A DNA stretch of 64,000 bases from Lachnospiraceae bacterium (GTDB taxonomy: Bacteria > Bacillota_A > Clostridia > Lachnospirales > Lachnospiraceae): assembly GCA_017626435.1 (NCBI GenBank), contig JAGAIR010000010.1, positions 62,001 to 126,000 on the forward strand, in the 5' to 3' direction. Within the stretch, counting starts at the first letter, position 1, and each line of letters opens with the position of its first letter. This document shows, in pieces, positions 53,136 to 61,716 of this stretch. Under the pieces are notes generated by a model. The model worked only from the letters and a program-made list of their open reading frames with translations, did no database searches and was not told where the DNA came from. The position numbers and the translations under genes were made by a program.

Positions 53136-54173
53136 ATGCAGGAGAAAATAGAAGAATATGATGAGATATTGAGCTATCTGGCGTCCTATACAAAGCAGGA
53201 AGCTGCTTCTATCCGTTTGGCATTAAAGGGAAGAAAAGAGGATATTGATTTATGGAAAGATGATATGGGATATCAGGTAGGAAAAGAAGTAATGAAGTAT
53301 TTGGATAAAGGGATGGGAATTCAGGATGTTCTTATCAATAAAACACCGGAGATTGCTCAAACCTTTGGTTTTAATAATGAATATATAAAATATGTTGTTG
53401 CAAATGTTTTTGCAACAACATCGGAAGAGTATCAAGAATATAAAAATATGGTGGATATCTCGCAAAAAGATTCTTTGGAATCTGTTTCAAAGGGGATTGC
53501 AGCCAGATTGATTGATGCTTGTGAAGATATTTATGTAGAACAAGGTACAGAATTGCATAAGTTAAGTGACTTAAACTATCTTCACTCTGTGAATGAAAAT
53601 ACGAAGCTATTAGCCAATAACATTTCCTTTTTTCAAAAAAAAGGAATGATTCCAAGTATACAATGTATCTGGAGTGAACATCCAGATTTCGAAAACGGAA
53701 AGGTATATCTGATTTCAGAATTTAATGAACAGATGAAAGTTGCAGATAAGGAGTGGGTACAAAAACAAAAGAAATACTTGAAAGAATTTGGAAGTTTTGA
53801 CGAAGTACGAAATTCAGGTAATCCAGATGCATTACGGTATATCAACTATACAAAAGTAAAATATAAAATAGGTTATGAAAATCAGGAGAGAGGTCTTACG
53901 TTTATTGAGGGAAGAAAGGATATTGGAGATGGTAAAGGTGGTATTTTGGAACATCTAAAAGAGACATCTCATAAACATGTTATTCCGGATTTGAAAGAAG
54001 CAATTGCTGAAGAAAAAGTTTTTTTGTCTTATCAAAAGACATTAAATGAAATTTACCAGGAATATGCATCAGAGCAAACAGGTAACGTGGTACAGCAGCA
54101 AAATTCGGCTGGGAGAAAAAATTTAAGAGGAAATGCGGAATCAGTGTCCAGAAGCCCTGTAATGGAATTATGA
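53136..54173 (+). CDS. Conserved transfer-operon protein of unknown function
   Basis: A 345-residue soluble, helical, charged protein (MQEKIEEYDEILSYLASYTK; KLSDLNYLHSVNENTKLL) not assigned to a family. It lies 3 bases after the CpaE-like gene and ends by overlapping an alternative start of the following one. The position hints at a transfer or DNA-processing accessory role. Confidence 0.65.
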   Translation: MQEKIEEYDEILSYLASYTKQEAASIRLALKGRKEDIDLWKDDMGYQVGKEVMKYLDKGMGIQDVLINKTPEIAQTFGFNNEYIKYVVANVFATTSEEYQEYKNMVDISQKDSLESVSKGIAARLIDACEDIYVEQGTELHKLSDLNYLHSVNENTKLLANNISFFQKKGMIPSIQCIWSEHPDFENGKVYLISEFNEQMKVADKEWVQKQKKYLKEFGSFDEVRNSGNPDALRYINYTKVKYKIGYENQERGLTFIEGRKDIGDGKGGILEHLKETSHKHVIPDLKEAIAEEKVFLSYQKTLNEIYQEYASEQTGNVVQQQNSAGRKNLRGNAESVSRSPVMEL

Positions 54174-54199
54174 AAACAAATGAAAGGAAGGGAGAACAA

Positions 54200-54865
54200 A
54201 TGAGTATAACAGATGAAGAATATTTGAATGTTCCCCAGGTAGCCTTTTTGTTAGGAAGAAAACGCTACTCGACAGAGAAGTTGATAACCAGAGGCTTATT
54301 GCAGGCAGATATCTTTCAAAAAAGACGTCTTGTGAGCATATCAGCTTTGGAACGATATGTAACGCAGGAAACTCAGAAATATGATTTGGCAAAAGAGTAT
54401 CTGGCAGAGCCGGAGAAAAAGCAATTTTGGAAGTCATATGGATATAGAGGAATATCTGTTGAAAAATATGCAGAATCGGCTGATGAATTTTTAACAATTC
54501 CCCAGGTAGCCTTTTTATTAGGGATAACACGTCAATGTGTAAACAAACATTGTGAAAATGGGACTTTTCAAGTGCAACAGGTTTCTTTGCCTGGTTCTGT
54601 AGGAAAAACACGGAAACTGATTCCGGTAAGCGAACTGAAATGTTATGTGAAAAATAAATTAAAAAGGCTGGAAAAAGCAAAAAAATATTTGAATACAACA
54701 GACAAGTTTGGATTTTGGATAGATTTTGAGGAAGAATTTTACAATGAATTCATTTTAATGGACAGGGAGAATTATAGGAAATATGGGAAAATTCAGAAAA
54801 ACCCTGGTAAAAAGGGTGAAACAAGAAAAAGAAAGAAAGGATGCGCAGAAGCAGCTGAAGATTAA
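54200..54865 (+). CDS. Protein with two excisionase-like helix-turn-helix repeats
   Basis: A 221-residue protein built from two copies of a MerR/HTH_17-like unit: EEYLNVPQVAFLLGRKRYST with the following VSISALERYV, and DEFLTIPQVAFLLGITRQCV with VSELKCYV. Each is followed by a helical YL-rich segment. This double unit could bind two DNA sites or act as a directionality factor. The ATG at 54200 follows GGAAGGGAG; an ATG at 54170 in the same frame has no site. It overlaps the next gene by 83 bases in a different frame. Confidence 0.75.
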   Translation: MSITDEEYLNVPQVAFLLGRKRYSTEKLITRGLLQADIFQKRRLVSISALERYVTQETQKYDLAKEYLAEPEKKQFWKSYGYRGISVEKYAESADEFLTIPQVAFLLGITRQCVNKHCENGTFQVQQVSLPGSVGKTRKLIPVSELKCYVKNKLKRLEKAKKYLNTTDKFGFWIDFEEEFYNEFILMDRENYRKYGKIQKNPGKKGETRKRKKGCAEAAED

Positions 54866-55088
54866 ATATCATGTTGATCCAGAAGAAAACATATTTGTAG
54901 TAGAAAAAAGTAACATGTTTAAATTTCTGATACGGACCGGAGGCAATCTATTCCGATTAGTTGCAAACATTATTATTTTCTTTTTATCGCTGGTCGGTTT
55001 GGCGTCTTTGATTTATCCGGGAAGCAGGCTACAGCTGTTTGATCAGGCACAGGAGTTATGCTTTCAACTTATCAGATTATTACATTAG
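54783..55088 (+). CDS. Small single-pass membrane protein
   Basis: A 101-residue protein. A basic N-terminal half (MGKFRKTLVKRVKQEKERKD) is followed by one membrane helix (LVANIIIFFLSLVGLASLIYP) and a short C-terminal helix. It overlaps the upstream HTH gene by 83 bases and is probably a transfer accessory protein. No family recognised. Confidence 0.6.
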   Translation: MGKFRKTLVKRVKQEKERKDAQKQLKIKYHVDPEENIFVVEKSNMFKFLIRTGGNLFRLVANIIIFFLSLVGLASLIYPGSRLQLFDQAQELCFQLIRLLH

Positions 55089-55160
55089 AAAACAATGAAG
55101 CTAAATAAGACTGTATCGTATTTTTGCGTATCACATATAGCACCTGTTAACAATGCAATT

Positions 55161-55200
55161 CACTCCGGCCAAAAACTATGCCGGAGTGGAAAGGAGTGAA
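55161..55200 (+). promoter_or_regulatory. Competing hairpins over the sortase ribosome binding site
   Basis: CACTCCGGC (55161-55169) can pair with GCCGGAGTG (55180-55188). The overlapping TTCACTCC (55159-55166) can instead pair with GGAGTGAA (55193-55200), which is the ribosome binding site. The two structures exclude each other. Confidence 0.5.
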
Positions 55201-55207
55201 TGGTAAA

Positions 55208-55933
55208 ATGAGGCTAAAAAAAAGAATAACAGAAATCTTGAGAATTCTGTTATGTGCCGTATTTATTGTATCTGGAGGATTATTATTTGAAATGCATTTA
55301 TCTGATGGGAACATGCAGCAATATAGAAAAATTTCCAGTAAAAATAAAAAAAACGTACTGATAAATAATGCCATTGATTGGGGCAAGTTGTTAAAAACGA
55401 ATCCAGATGTTTATGCATGGATTGAAGTCCCAGGAACATCAATTGATTATGCGATAGCCTGTGCTTCAGAAGAGGAAAACTTTTATTTGTATCACAATGT
55501 AGAAAAAAAAATTGAGTTTTCTGGAATGATATTTAGCCAGAAAAAGAATGCCAGGGATTTTTCTGACCCAGTAACGGTGCTTTATGGACACAATATGCGC
55601 AACGGTTCCATGTTTGCTGATTTAAATAAATATGAAAATCCTCATTTTTTAAACAAGCATGATGTAATTTACATCTATCAACCGGATAGGATTCTGGTTT
55701 ATAAAATTTTTTCTGCAGGGGAAATGGATAACAGAAATATTCTAGATGTGTTTGATTTTTCTGCTGGAATAGATCCAAAGTATATCAAAGTAGTAAAGAA
55801 AAATATGGGCAAGAAAATGCAATTGAAAAAGACAGAACATCTATTGACATTAAGTACTTGTGCCGGAGTTGATACAAAACGTAGGGTGGTCCATGGAAAA
55901 TTCGTTAGAAAAATTCTTGTATATAAAAACTAA
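55208..55933 (+). CDS. Class B sortase
   Basis: A 241-residue membrane-anchored transpeptidase. The N-terminal helix (ILRILLCAVFIVSGGLLFEM) precedes the class B fold with the signature WIEVPGTSIDYAI and the triad His128 (LYGHNMRNG), Cys218 (LSTCAG) and Arg225 or 226 (TKRRVVHG). It should cleave the SPKTG motif of the adhesin at 31998 and attach it to the wall. A 3-codon frame (55200-55211) overlaps its ATG, and a switchable hairpin covers its ribosome binding site, so translation may be controlled. Confidence 0.92.
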   Translation: MRLKKRITEILRILLCAVFIVSGGLLFEMHLSDGNMQQYRKISSKNKKNVLINNAIDWGKLLKTNPDVYAWIEVPGTSIDYAIACASEEENFYLYHNVEKKIEFSGMIFSQKKNARDFSDPVTVLYGHNMRNGSMFADLNKYENPHFLNKHDVIYIYQPDRILVYKIFSAGEMDNRNILDVFDFSAGIDPKYIKVVKKNMGKKMQLKKTEHLLTLSTCAGVDTKRRVVHGKFVRKILVYKN

Positions 55934-56039
55934 GGCATCAGCTGTAGCCGATGCCCCAGATCCGGATTCGTCAAGTCCGAAAAAATATGCTCTTTTATTA
56001 TATAATATTTAACATATTTGTCAAGAGAAAGGAAAAAAT

Positions 56040-56873
56040 ATGCAGATAAAATACAAATTACTGGAAAAAATGAAGAATCTTACATCCACGGAGATGAATT
56101 TTCTCATATATATTGCGAAAATACAAAATTTGAAAGGGAAAATCTATGGTGTACATCATAAAGATGTCTGTGATCATACTGGTATGTGCAAGCAGAGCTT
56201 TTATACTTCTATGTGGGGATTGGAGAAAAAAGGCTTAATCGTAATTGAGAGATGTAGTGGAATTGATTATGATATCACAATCCAGGATAATGATTTTTCC
56301 TATAAAGAGGCCTGGAAGGAAGGATACGTGAATCTTCATCGAAAGATATTCCATCAGAAACGTTTCTTGCATTTAAAAGCAAAAGAAAAATATATGTTAA
56401 TGTATTTCTTGAAAATTACTCATGAAAACAGTAGTAGCTATCGAATCGGAATAGCAACTTTTTATGCTAAATTTTGTAAAGAATTGCATGTAACTGCCCG
56501 TGTGGTACGTTCTTACCTTCATTCTTTACGAGCCTTTTTTTCTGTTAGAATAAAGGATGGAAAATATTTTATTACATATCGATCTAATGTTTTTCGAGAC
56601 TCTATTCCAGATAGAATAGAATCTTGGTATCCTAAGGCTTTTGTAAGCGCTATAGCCAGACGTTTCAAGTTGAGGGATGTAACTCAAAAGCAGATAGAAG
56701 ACACTGCGTATTTTTTTAAACAATATAAGCAGATTGCTCAGGAGCAGAACCTGGATATCTTCCAATTGATAGAAGAAGCTGTCCGGAGGGTGGCATTGGA
56801 AGAGGAGAAACCGAAAAAACGGAAACTGAATCCAAAATATGTTCATGTTAAAATACGTGAGATATTATTTTAA
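56040..56873 (+). CDS. Winged-helix protein, possible replication or transfer regulator
   Basis: A 277-residue basic protein. The N-terminal winged helix (LTSTEMNFLIYIAKIQNLKG, then KDVCDHTGMCKQSFYTSMWGLEKKGLIVI) is followed by a second helical DNA-binding-like region (VTARVVRSYLHSLRAFFSV) and a lysine-rich tail. It lies just before the 690-base noncoding region that should contain oriT, so it may be a replication initiator or regulator. A hairpin after the sortase gene (GGCATC/GATGCC, 55934-55955) separates it from the transfer operon. Confidence 0.7.
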   Translation: MQIKYKLLEKMKNLTSTEMNFLIYIAKIQNLKGKIYGVHHKDVCDHTGMCKQSFYTSMWGLEKKGLIVIERCSGIDYDITIQDNDFSYKEAWKEGYVNLHRKIFHQKRFLHLKAKEKYMLMYFLKITHENSSSYRIGIATFYAKFCKELHVTARVVRSYLHSLRAFFSVRIKDGKYFITYRSNVFRDSIPDRIESWYPKAFVSAIARRFKLRDVTQKQIEDTAYFFKQYKQIAQEQNLDIFQLIEEAVRRVALEEEKPKKRKLNPKYVHVKIREILF

Positions 56874-56957
56874 CCTTAAAAAAGGTTTCATTGTGCTGCA
56901 AAAAATATACTTAATCTGGTAAAAAGAATTTGATTTTAGAAAAAATGCAAAGCACAA

Positions 56958-57000
56958 ATTCGGAAAATAGTAAATTAATTGCTGTTTTCCGGATTTTTTT
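56958..57000 (+). terminator. Terminator after the winged-helix gene
   Basis: A near-perfect 12-13 base stem (ATTCGGAAAATAG with CTGTTTTCCGGAT) is followed by a run of seven T. Confidence 0.85.
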
Positions 57001-57563
57001 GTTGCAATTTGAGTCTAAATTTGTGAACCAAAAAAGGTATCTTGTCTAAAAATTTTCCGTTTTTTGAGAGCTGGTCTGTTTTCGTAGTCAAATGGTTTGG
57101 AAAAGTAGTCTATTTATTATCCACATGGATTTTGCTGTAGATATTGTGTTTATGGGGATAGGAGGATGTTGATCCTGGGAGTTTATTATTTCTTGTTTTT
57201 ATATTATTTCTTTATAAATATATATTTATGCCATATCAATCTAATGTAGAATATGCTAATATAGCTTTTTTCTTTTTTATCGTGTGGGATTTAGCATGTG
57301 GCAATTTTACTGCAGATATTCAGAGAGCGGAGTTTTCTCAAATCCTATGGAGTTGAGAAAAGAGCATAAGAGGAAATTGACCCCACGAGAGCGTGGGGGT
57401 TAGGCAAAGCCTAACATTTCCCTGGGGATGCTCTGAGCAGCTAACAATATATAAATAATATATGAATTATAGTTAAAGGTAAGGAAATATATATAGAAAA
57501 GATTGTATTTTTGTTGAAAAAATATATTGAGTAATATATAATATTATCCAAAGAAAGGAGAAA
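57001..57563. other. Noncoding region, candidate origin of transfer
   Basis: No gene is seen between 56874 and 57564. The notable structure is two adjacent perfect hairpins, CCCCACG/CGTGGGG (57381-57398) and GTTAGGC/GCCTAAC (57399-57415), directly followed by CCTGGGG. This lies 150 bases before two small DNA-binding-type genes and 900 bases before the relaxase, the usual position for oriT. The rest is AT-rich without clear signals. Confidence 0.55.
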
Positions 57564-57962
57564 ATGGAAATGCAAAAATGTATTTACCTTTCAGAAGAGG
57601 ATAGAGAATTATTGAAAGAATATAGGCAGGAGTTGGGATTACATTCTGACAGCCAGGCTATTTCATATTTAATAAGGCACAGTAAAAAACAGAATGAGGA
57701 GTTAGCTGTTGCCATTCGCGAGGAGTTGGAAAAGAATTATCTACCAAAAGAAAGAATCAAGTGGGCCACCAAGGTAGCGGAACAGAATAGTATTGTCCTA
57801 TTGGATGCTATGAATACATTAATGCATATGCTAAAGGCAGAAACTTGTATTTCAGTTGAGCTGGCACCTCATCCTGTTGTGGCACAAAGTCAGGAACGTA
57901 TCAAAGAGAAAATTGCTTATTTTAAGCAAAAAAGCGATGAGCGAAAAAATAAAGGAAAATAA
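57564..57962 (+). CDS. Putative mobilisation accessory protein (first)
   Basis: A 132-residue helical protein. The start (MEMQKCIYLSEEDRELLKEY, then RQELGLHSDSQAISYLIRHS) looks like a ribbon-helix-helix DNA-binding unit followed by a coiled region. Such small proteins help the relaxase bind oriT. AAAGGAG precedes the ATG. It overlaps the next gene by 26 bases. Confidence 0.65.
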   Translation: MEMQKCIYLSEEDRELLKEYRQELGLHSDSQAISYLIRHSKKQNEELAVAIREELEKNYLPKERIKWATKVAEQNSIVLLDAMNTLMHMLKAETCISVELAPHPVVAQSQERIKEKIAYFKQKSDERKNKGK

Positions 57963-58263
57963 CAAGGTTCATCTGTGGAAATTAGAAGAGAATGAGGATT
58001 ATCGGATGGAAATAAAAATTAGAGGGGTTGATCCTGTAATTGTAAAAAAAATTGACGAGTTAGCCAAAGCGCACCATATGAGCAGGAATCAATATTTGAA
58101 AAGATGTTTGTCAAAATATGCCATTGTGCCAGATGTAGCTGAATTGGATAGTAAGTATGCTAATTTGGTGCATGTATTGGTAGAACGCTTAGAGCAAGCG
58201 AATGATGTCATAGAAACCAATAATATTCTTTTGGAAAAACTAAATGATAAGACAGATTTATAG
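57937..58263 (+). CDS. Ribbon-helix-helix mobilisation accessory protein (second)
   Basis: A 108-residue protein. MEIKIRGVDPVIVKKIDELA and KAHHMSRNQYLKRCLSKYA form a ribbon-helix-helix motif, with a helical tail. The start is uncertain: ATG 57937 lacks a good ribosome binding site, and ATG 58009 (which begins exactly at MEIKIRG) is an alternative. The position between the oriT candidate and the relaxase suggests a MobC-like role. Confidence 0.65.
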   Translation: MSEKIKENNKVHLWKLEENEDYRMEIKIRGVDPVIVKKIDELAKAHHMSRNQYLKRCLSKYAIVPDVAELDSKYANLVHVLVERLEQANDVIETNNILLEKLNDKTDL

Positions 58264-58277
58264 CATAGAAGAAATTG

Positions 58278-58295
58278 GGTGCCATTTGTGGCACC
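58278..58295. repeat. GGTGCCA palindrome, copy 2
   Basis: GGTGCCA-TTTG-TGGCACC lies between the second accessory gene and the relaxase. It is the same 7-4-7 palindrome as at 28962, 61590 and 62569. Confidence 0.8.
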
Positions 58296-58316
58296 TTTAA
58301 ATATTTGGAGGTTATG

Positions 58317-61300
58317 ATGGGAGATATAAAGGCCGGTGTTGTAATAATGACAAAATTCTGTAAAGTACATTCTAGTCATTTTACATCTTATATTGATTAC
58401 ATAGATCGGGAGGAGGCATCACGTACAAAAAATAGCAATAAATATAATTTATATCAGGATTATATGGGAAATCCAGAAAAAACAACAGGGCTGTTCCATT
58501 CAGAAAAAAATGAGTTGACTATGGAAGATAAGAGGCAGTTGAAAGATATCTTCAAGACTGCACAGGAGAATGGCAGTCTGATGTGGCAGACAGTAATCTC
58601 TTTTGACAATCGCTGGCTGGAACAGAACGGATTATATTCCAGAGAAACACAGATACTGGATGAAAATAAATTGAAGGATGTAGCCAGGAATGCGGTAAAT
58701 AAAATGTTGAAAGCGGAGGGCTTAGAAAATGCAGTATGGAGTGGAGCGATTCATTACAATACAGATAATATTCACATTCATATTGCAACAGTTGAACCGG
58801 AACCAATGCGAGAAAAAAAAGAATATATTCAATACCAGAAGAAATCTGTAGACGGAAAGACTGTCAAAGTACCTCTTCGGGATGCTGCTGGAAATATCAT
58901 TAAAAAAGAAGAATTTAAAGGACGGTTTCGTCTGGGTAGTATTGAAAGCTGTAAAAGTAGTGTGGTAAATCAGATTATTAACGAAAAAGAAAATAATTTA
59001 CAGATTAATCGCATTATACGGGATAGTATCATCAAGCAGAAAAAGGAGCATCCGCTTTCTAAAGACAAAGAATTAGCACATGCATTCCTTCAGCTTTATG
59101 ATAAAATGCCTGACTGTGCAAGAAACATGTGGAATTATAATAACCCTATCATGGCACCTGTAAAAGAAAAAATTGATTTGTTAAGTGATTTGTATTTGGA
59201 GAAATATCATAAAGGGGAGTTGGAGGAATTACAGAGCAGACTTCAAATTCAAAATGAAAAATATAAAGTGGCTTATGGAGAGAATGGAAAAAGTTATGCA
59301 GAAGGAAAGAAAAACGATATGTATACTCGTTTAGGTAATGTTATATTGAAAGAGATTCGGGAATATGATAAAGAGTTAAAAAGTGAGAAAAAACGAGAAG
59401 AAGTTAATTATGTCCCTCCAGAGCCAGAAGAAATATCATTTGCCATATCAGACTCCATGCAAGAAAAAATAAAAACTAATAAAGCATTTGAACAGTACGA
59501 GGAAATGCAGGAAGGTGATATTCGTGAAGCATCGGAGGAAAAAATCAGAATGATACAGGAGCCAGAAAAAATTCAGTATGAATGGAGCCAACAGTTTAAA
59601 GAAGCAAAAAAGAATTTATACGGAAAAAAGCCGGATTATGAAAAAGCAATCCAGTTGTTGGAAGAGGAACATACCAATGGTAATGTTCTTGCAACATATG
59701 AATTAGGTGACGTATATCGTTTTGGAAGGGGAACAAAAATAGATATCGACATGGCCGACAGATATTATCAACAGGCATTTTCTCGGTTTCAATATTTATA
59801 TCGAAATGAAGATAAAGGAAAAGGATATTTTGCATACCGAATAGGGAAGCACTTTTATTATGGACAAGGTATAGAAAAATCATATGAAAATGCAAGAGAA
59901 TGGATGGAGAAAAGTGGAAATAAATATGCGACCTATCTTCTTGGAAAAATGGCCTATTATGGTCAGGGGATCAAGGAATCACCAGAACTAGCTTTTCAAT
60001 ATTTTACTTCCATCTCCCACAATAATGCGTATGCTGCATATCAGGCAGCTTCCATGATTGAAAATCAGGAAATTTCAGAAGGAGCAAAAGGATATTATTC
60101 TGCAGAAGAGCTATATGCAAGTGCTTTTCATCGTTTTCTGGATATGGAGAGAAAGCAGAAGAATGATAATTTGGAATACAAGATTGGACTTATGTATTTA
60201 AATGGAAAAGGAGTCGGACAGGATGCAGAACGTGCAGAAGAATATCTATCCCTATCGGCAGATGCTGGGAACATTTATGCAAAAAGCAGATTGGCGAAGC
60301 TCTATTTGGAGGAAGGAAGAGAAGAGAGAATACCACAGGCTGTTGCTTATCTAAGTGAAGTGGCAATAAAAGGCAAAAGTGATATGGCAATGTATACTTT
60401 AGGAAATATTTATTCTTCTGAGAAATATACTTTGCAGGATTTGGACAAAGCAAAAGAGTGGTATAATAAAGCAGAAAAAGCAGGTAACACGTTTGCCAGC
60501 TATAAGCTTGGGAAAATGTATTATGAACAGGAGGATTTCCAAAATGCTGCAAAACATTATGAGAAGTGTGATAATCGGTTTGCAGACTATTTTCTTGGGA
60601 AAATATATCTGGATGAGCAAAGGGAAATGTATGATATAGAAAAGGGATTGAAATATATGACGAAAGCAGCCATGGGAGAAAATGAATGGGCGCAGTACCA
60701 GCTTGGAAATATATACTGTTTGGATAAATATGGAATTCAGGATATCAAAAAGGCATATGGTTGGTATACAAAAGCAGAGCAACACGGAAATGAGTTTGCT
60801 AGCTACAAATTAGGAAAAATATGCTATGACCTGGAAAATTATTCAGAGGCTGTAGAACATTTTGAAAAGTGTAATAATCAGTATGCAAACTATTATTTGG
60901 GAAAAATATATCTGGATGAAGAAAAAGGAATGTTTAATCCAGATAAAGGGTTGGAATATTTAACGAAAGCAGCCATGGAAGAAAATGAGTGGGCACAGTA
61001 CCAACTTGGAAACATATATGATTCAGATCAATATGGAATGAGAGATAATGAAAAAGCGTTTTATTGGTATGGAAAAGCAGAGGATCATGGAAATGAGATT
61101 GCCAGTTATAAATTAGGAGAGTTGTTTTATGGCCAGGAAAGATATGAAGAAGCTGCAGAGCATTTTGAAAAGTGTGGTAATCAGCATGCAAAATATTATC
61201 TTGGAAAGATATATTTGGATAAAAAAAGCGGTATGTATGATGTAGAAAGAGGAATAGATTTTTTGACTCAGGCAGCCAAAGAGGGAAATTCTTATGCGGA

Positions 61301-61586
61301 ATTTACGTTAGGTATGGTATATTTTAAAGGGGATGTGGTTCAGCGTGATTTGTCGAAGGCAAAGGACTGGTTTATACGGTCAGCAGAACATGAAAATGAG
61401 TATGCTAAAAATATGGTTGAAGGAATAGAACGGGGAAGAGCAAATCGAGCATTGGGCATTGGAAGGGGAGTATCGTTGGCAACGGCGATTAACCGGATGA
61501 AAAGAGGACTGAAATCAGAGTGGGAGAAACAAAGGAATATACGGGAACATGAGCGATTGATGAATGAATATAATGAGGGGAAATAG
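58317..61586 (+). CDS. MobP2-type relaxase fused to Sel1 repeats
   Basis: A 1089-residue protein. The N-terminal relaxase domain (about 10-310) starts MTKFCKVHSSHFTSYIDYID and has the metal-binding histidines His146, His153 and His155 in GAIHYNTDNIHIHIATVEP. It nicks oriT and pilots the DNA strand. A helical linker follows. The C-terminal half (about 445-1060) is made of Sel1-like repeats, including a 101-residue superunit that repeats at residues 761, 862 and 963. The start at ATG 58317 follows TTGGAGG by 5 bases; the ATG at 58314 is too close. Sel1 repeats usually bind proteins, so this part may dock to the secretion machine or recipient factors. Confidence 0.88.
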   Translation: MGDIKAGVVIMTKFCKVHSSHFTSYIDYIDREEASRTKNSNKYNLYQDYMGNPEKTTGLFHSEKNELTMEDKRQLKDIFKTAQENGSLMWQTVISFDNRWLEQNGLYSRETQILDENKLKDVARNAVNKMLKAEGLENAVWSGAIHYNTDNIHIHIATVEPEPMREKKEYIQYQKKSVDGKTVKVPLRDAAGNIIKKEEFKGRFRLGSIESCKSSVVNQIINEKENNLQINRIIRDSIIKQKKEHPLSKDKELAHAFLQLYDKMPDCARNMWNYNNPIMAPVKEKIDLLSDLYLEKYHKGELEELQSRLQIQNEKYKVAYGENGKSYAEGKKNDMYTRLGNVILKEIREYDKELKSEKKREEVNYVPPEPEEISFAISDSMQEKIKTNKAFEQYEEMQEGDIREASEEKIRMIQEPEKIQYEWSQQFKEAKKNLYGKKPDYEKAIQLLEEEHTNGNVLATYELGDVYRFGRGTKIDIDMADRYYQQAFSRFQYLYRNEDKGKGYFAYRIGKHFYYGQGIEKSYENAREWMEKSGNKYATYLLGKMAYYGQGIKESPELAFQYFTSISHNNAYAAYQAASMIENQEISEGAKGYYSAEELYASAFHRFLDMERKQKNDNLEYKIGLMYLNGKGVGQDAERAEEYLSLSADAGNIYAKSRLAKLYLEEGREERIPQAVAYLSEVAIKGKSDMAMYTLGNIYSSEKYTLQDLDKAKEWYNKAEKAGNTFASYKLGKMYYEQEDFQNAAKHYEKCDNRFADYFLGKIYLDEQREMYDIEKGLKYMTKAAMGENEWAQYQLGNIYCLDKYGIQDIKKAYGWYTKAEQHGNEFASYKLGKICYDLENYSEAVEHFEKCNNQYANYYLGKIYLDEEKGMFNPDKGLEYLTKAAMEENEWAQYQLGNIYDSDQYGMRDNEKAFYWYGKAEDHGNEIASYKLGELFYGQERYEEAAEHFEKCGNQHAKYYLGKIYLDKKSGMYDVERGIDFLTQAAKEGNSYAEFTLGMVYFKGDVVQRDLSKAKDWFIRSAEHENEYAKNMVEGIERGRANRALGIGRGVSLATAINRMKRGLKSEWEKQRNIREHERLMNEYNEGK
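60294..61206 (+). repeat. Tandem 303-bp repeats in the relaxase gene
   Basis: Coding units of exactly 101 codons start GKIYLDE at 60597, GKIYLDE at 60900 and GKIYLDK at 61203, and a more diverged unit precedes them. Each contains three Sel1-like helical hairpins. Confidence 0.85.
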
Positions 61587-61589
61587 ATG

Positions 61590-61607
61590 GGTGCCATTTT
61601 TGGCACC
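61590..61607. repeat. GGTGCCA palindrome, copy 3
   Basis: GGTGCCA-TTTT-TGGCACC lies just after the relaxase stop, with a T-run after it, and 17 bases before the conserved 25-bp block of the parA promoter. It may end the relaxase transcript or be a protein-binding site. Confidence 0.8.
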
Positions 61608-61623
61608 TTTTTCAGTGAATAAA

Positions 61624-61680
61624 ATTTGTCAACTTTTTTTGTATGTTATCATTGACAGATTTTCTTAAGGAAGATATTAT
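61624..61680 (+). promoter_or_regulatory. parA promoter with conserved 25-bp upstream block
   Basis: TTGACA (61652-61657) and TATTAT (61675-61680) are 17 bases apart. The block at 61624-61648 is identical to 28997-29021, and a GGTGCCA palindrome precedes both. Confidence 0.8.
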
Positions 61681-61716
61681 ATATAATATAAAAAGAAAAA
61701 AAAGGAGGAAGAACAT

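Noticed and set aside
57360..57420. CRISPR-like or tRNA-like structure in the noncoding region
   Set aside because: There are only two different hairpins, with no repeated spacers, no cloverleaf and no CCA end.
60294..61206. Tandem DNA repeats as a noncoding satellite
   Set aside because: They are in frame, keep codon structure and translate to Sel1-like units of the relaxase.
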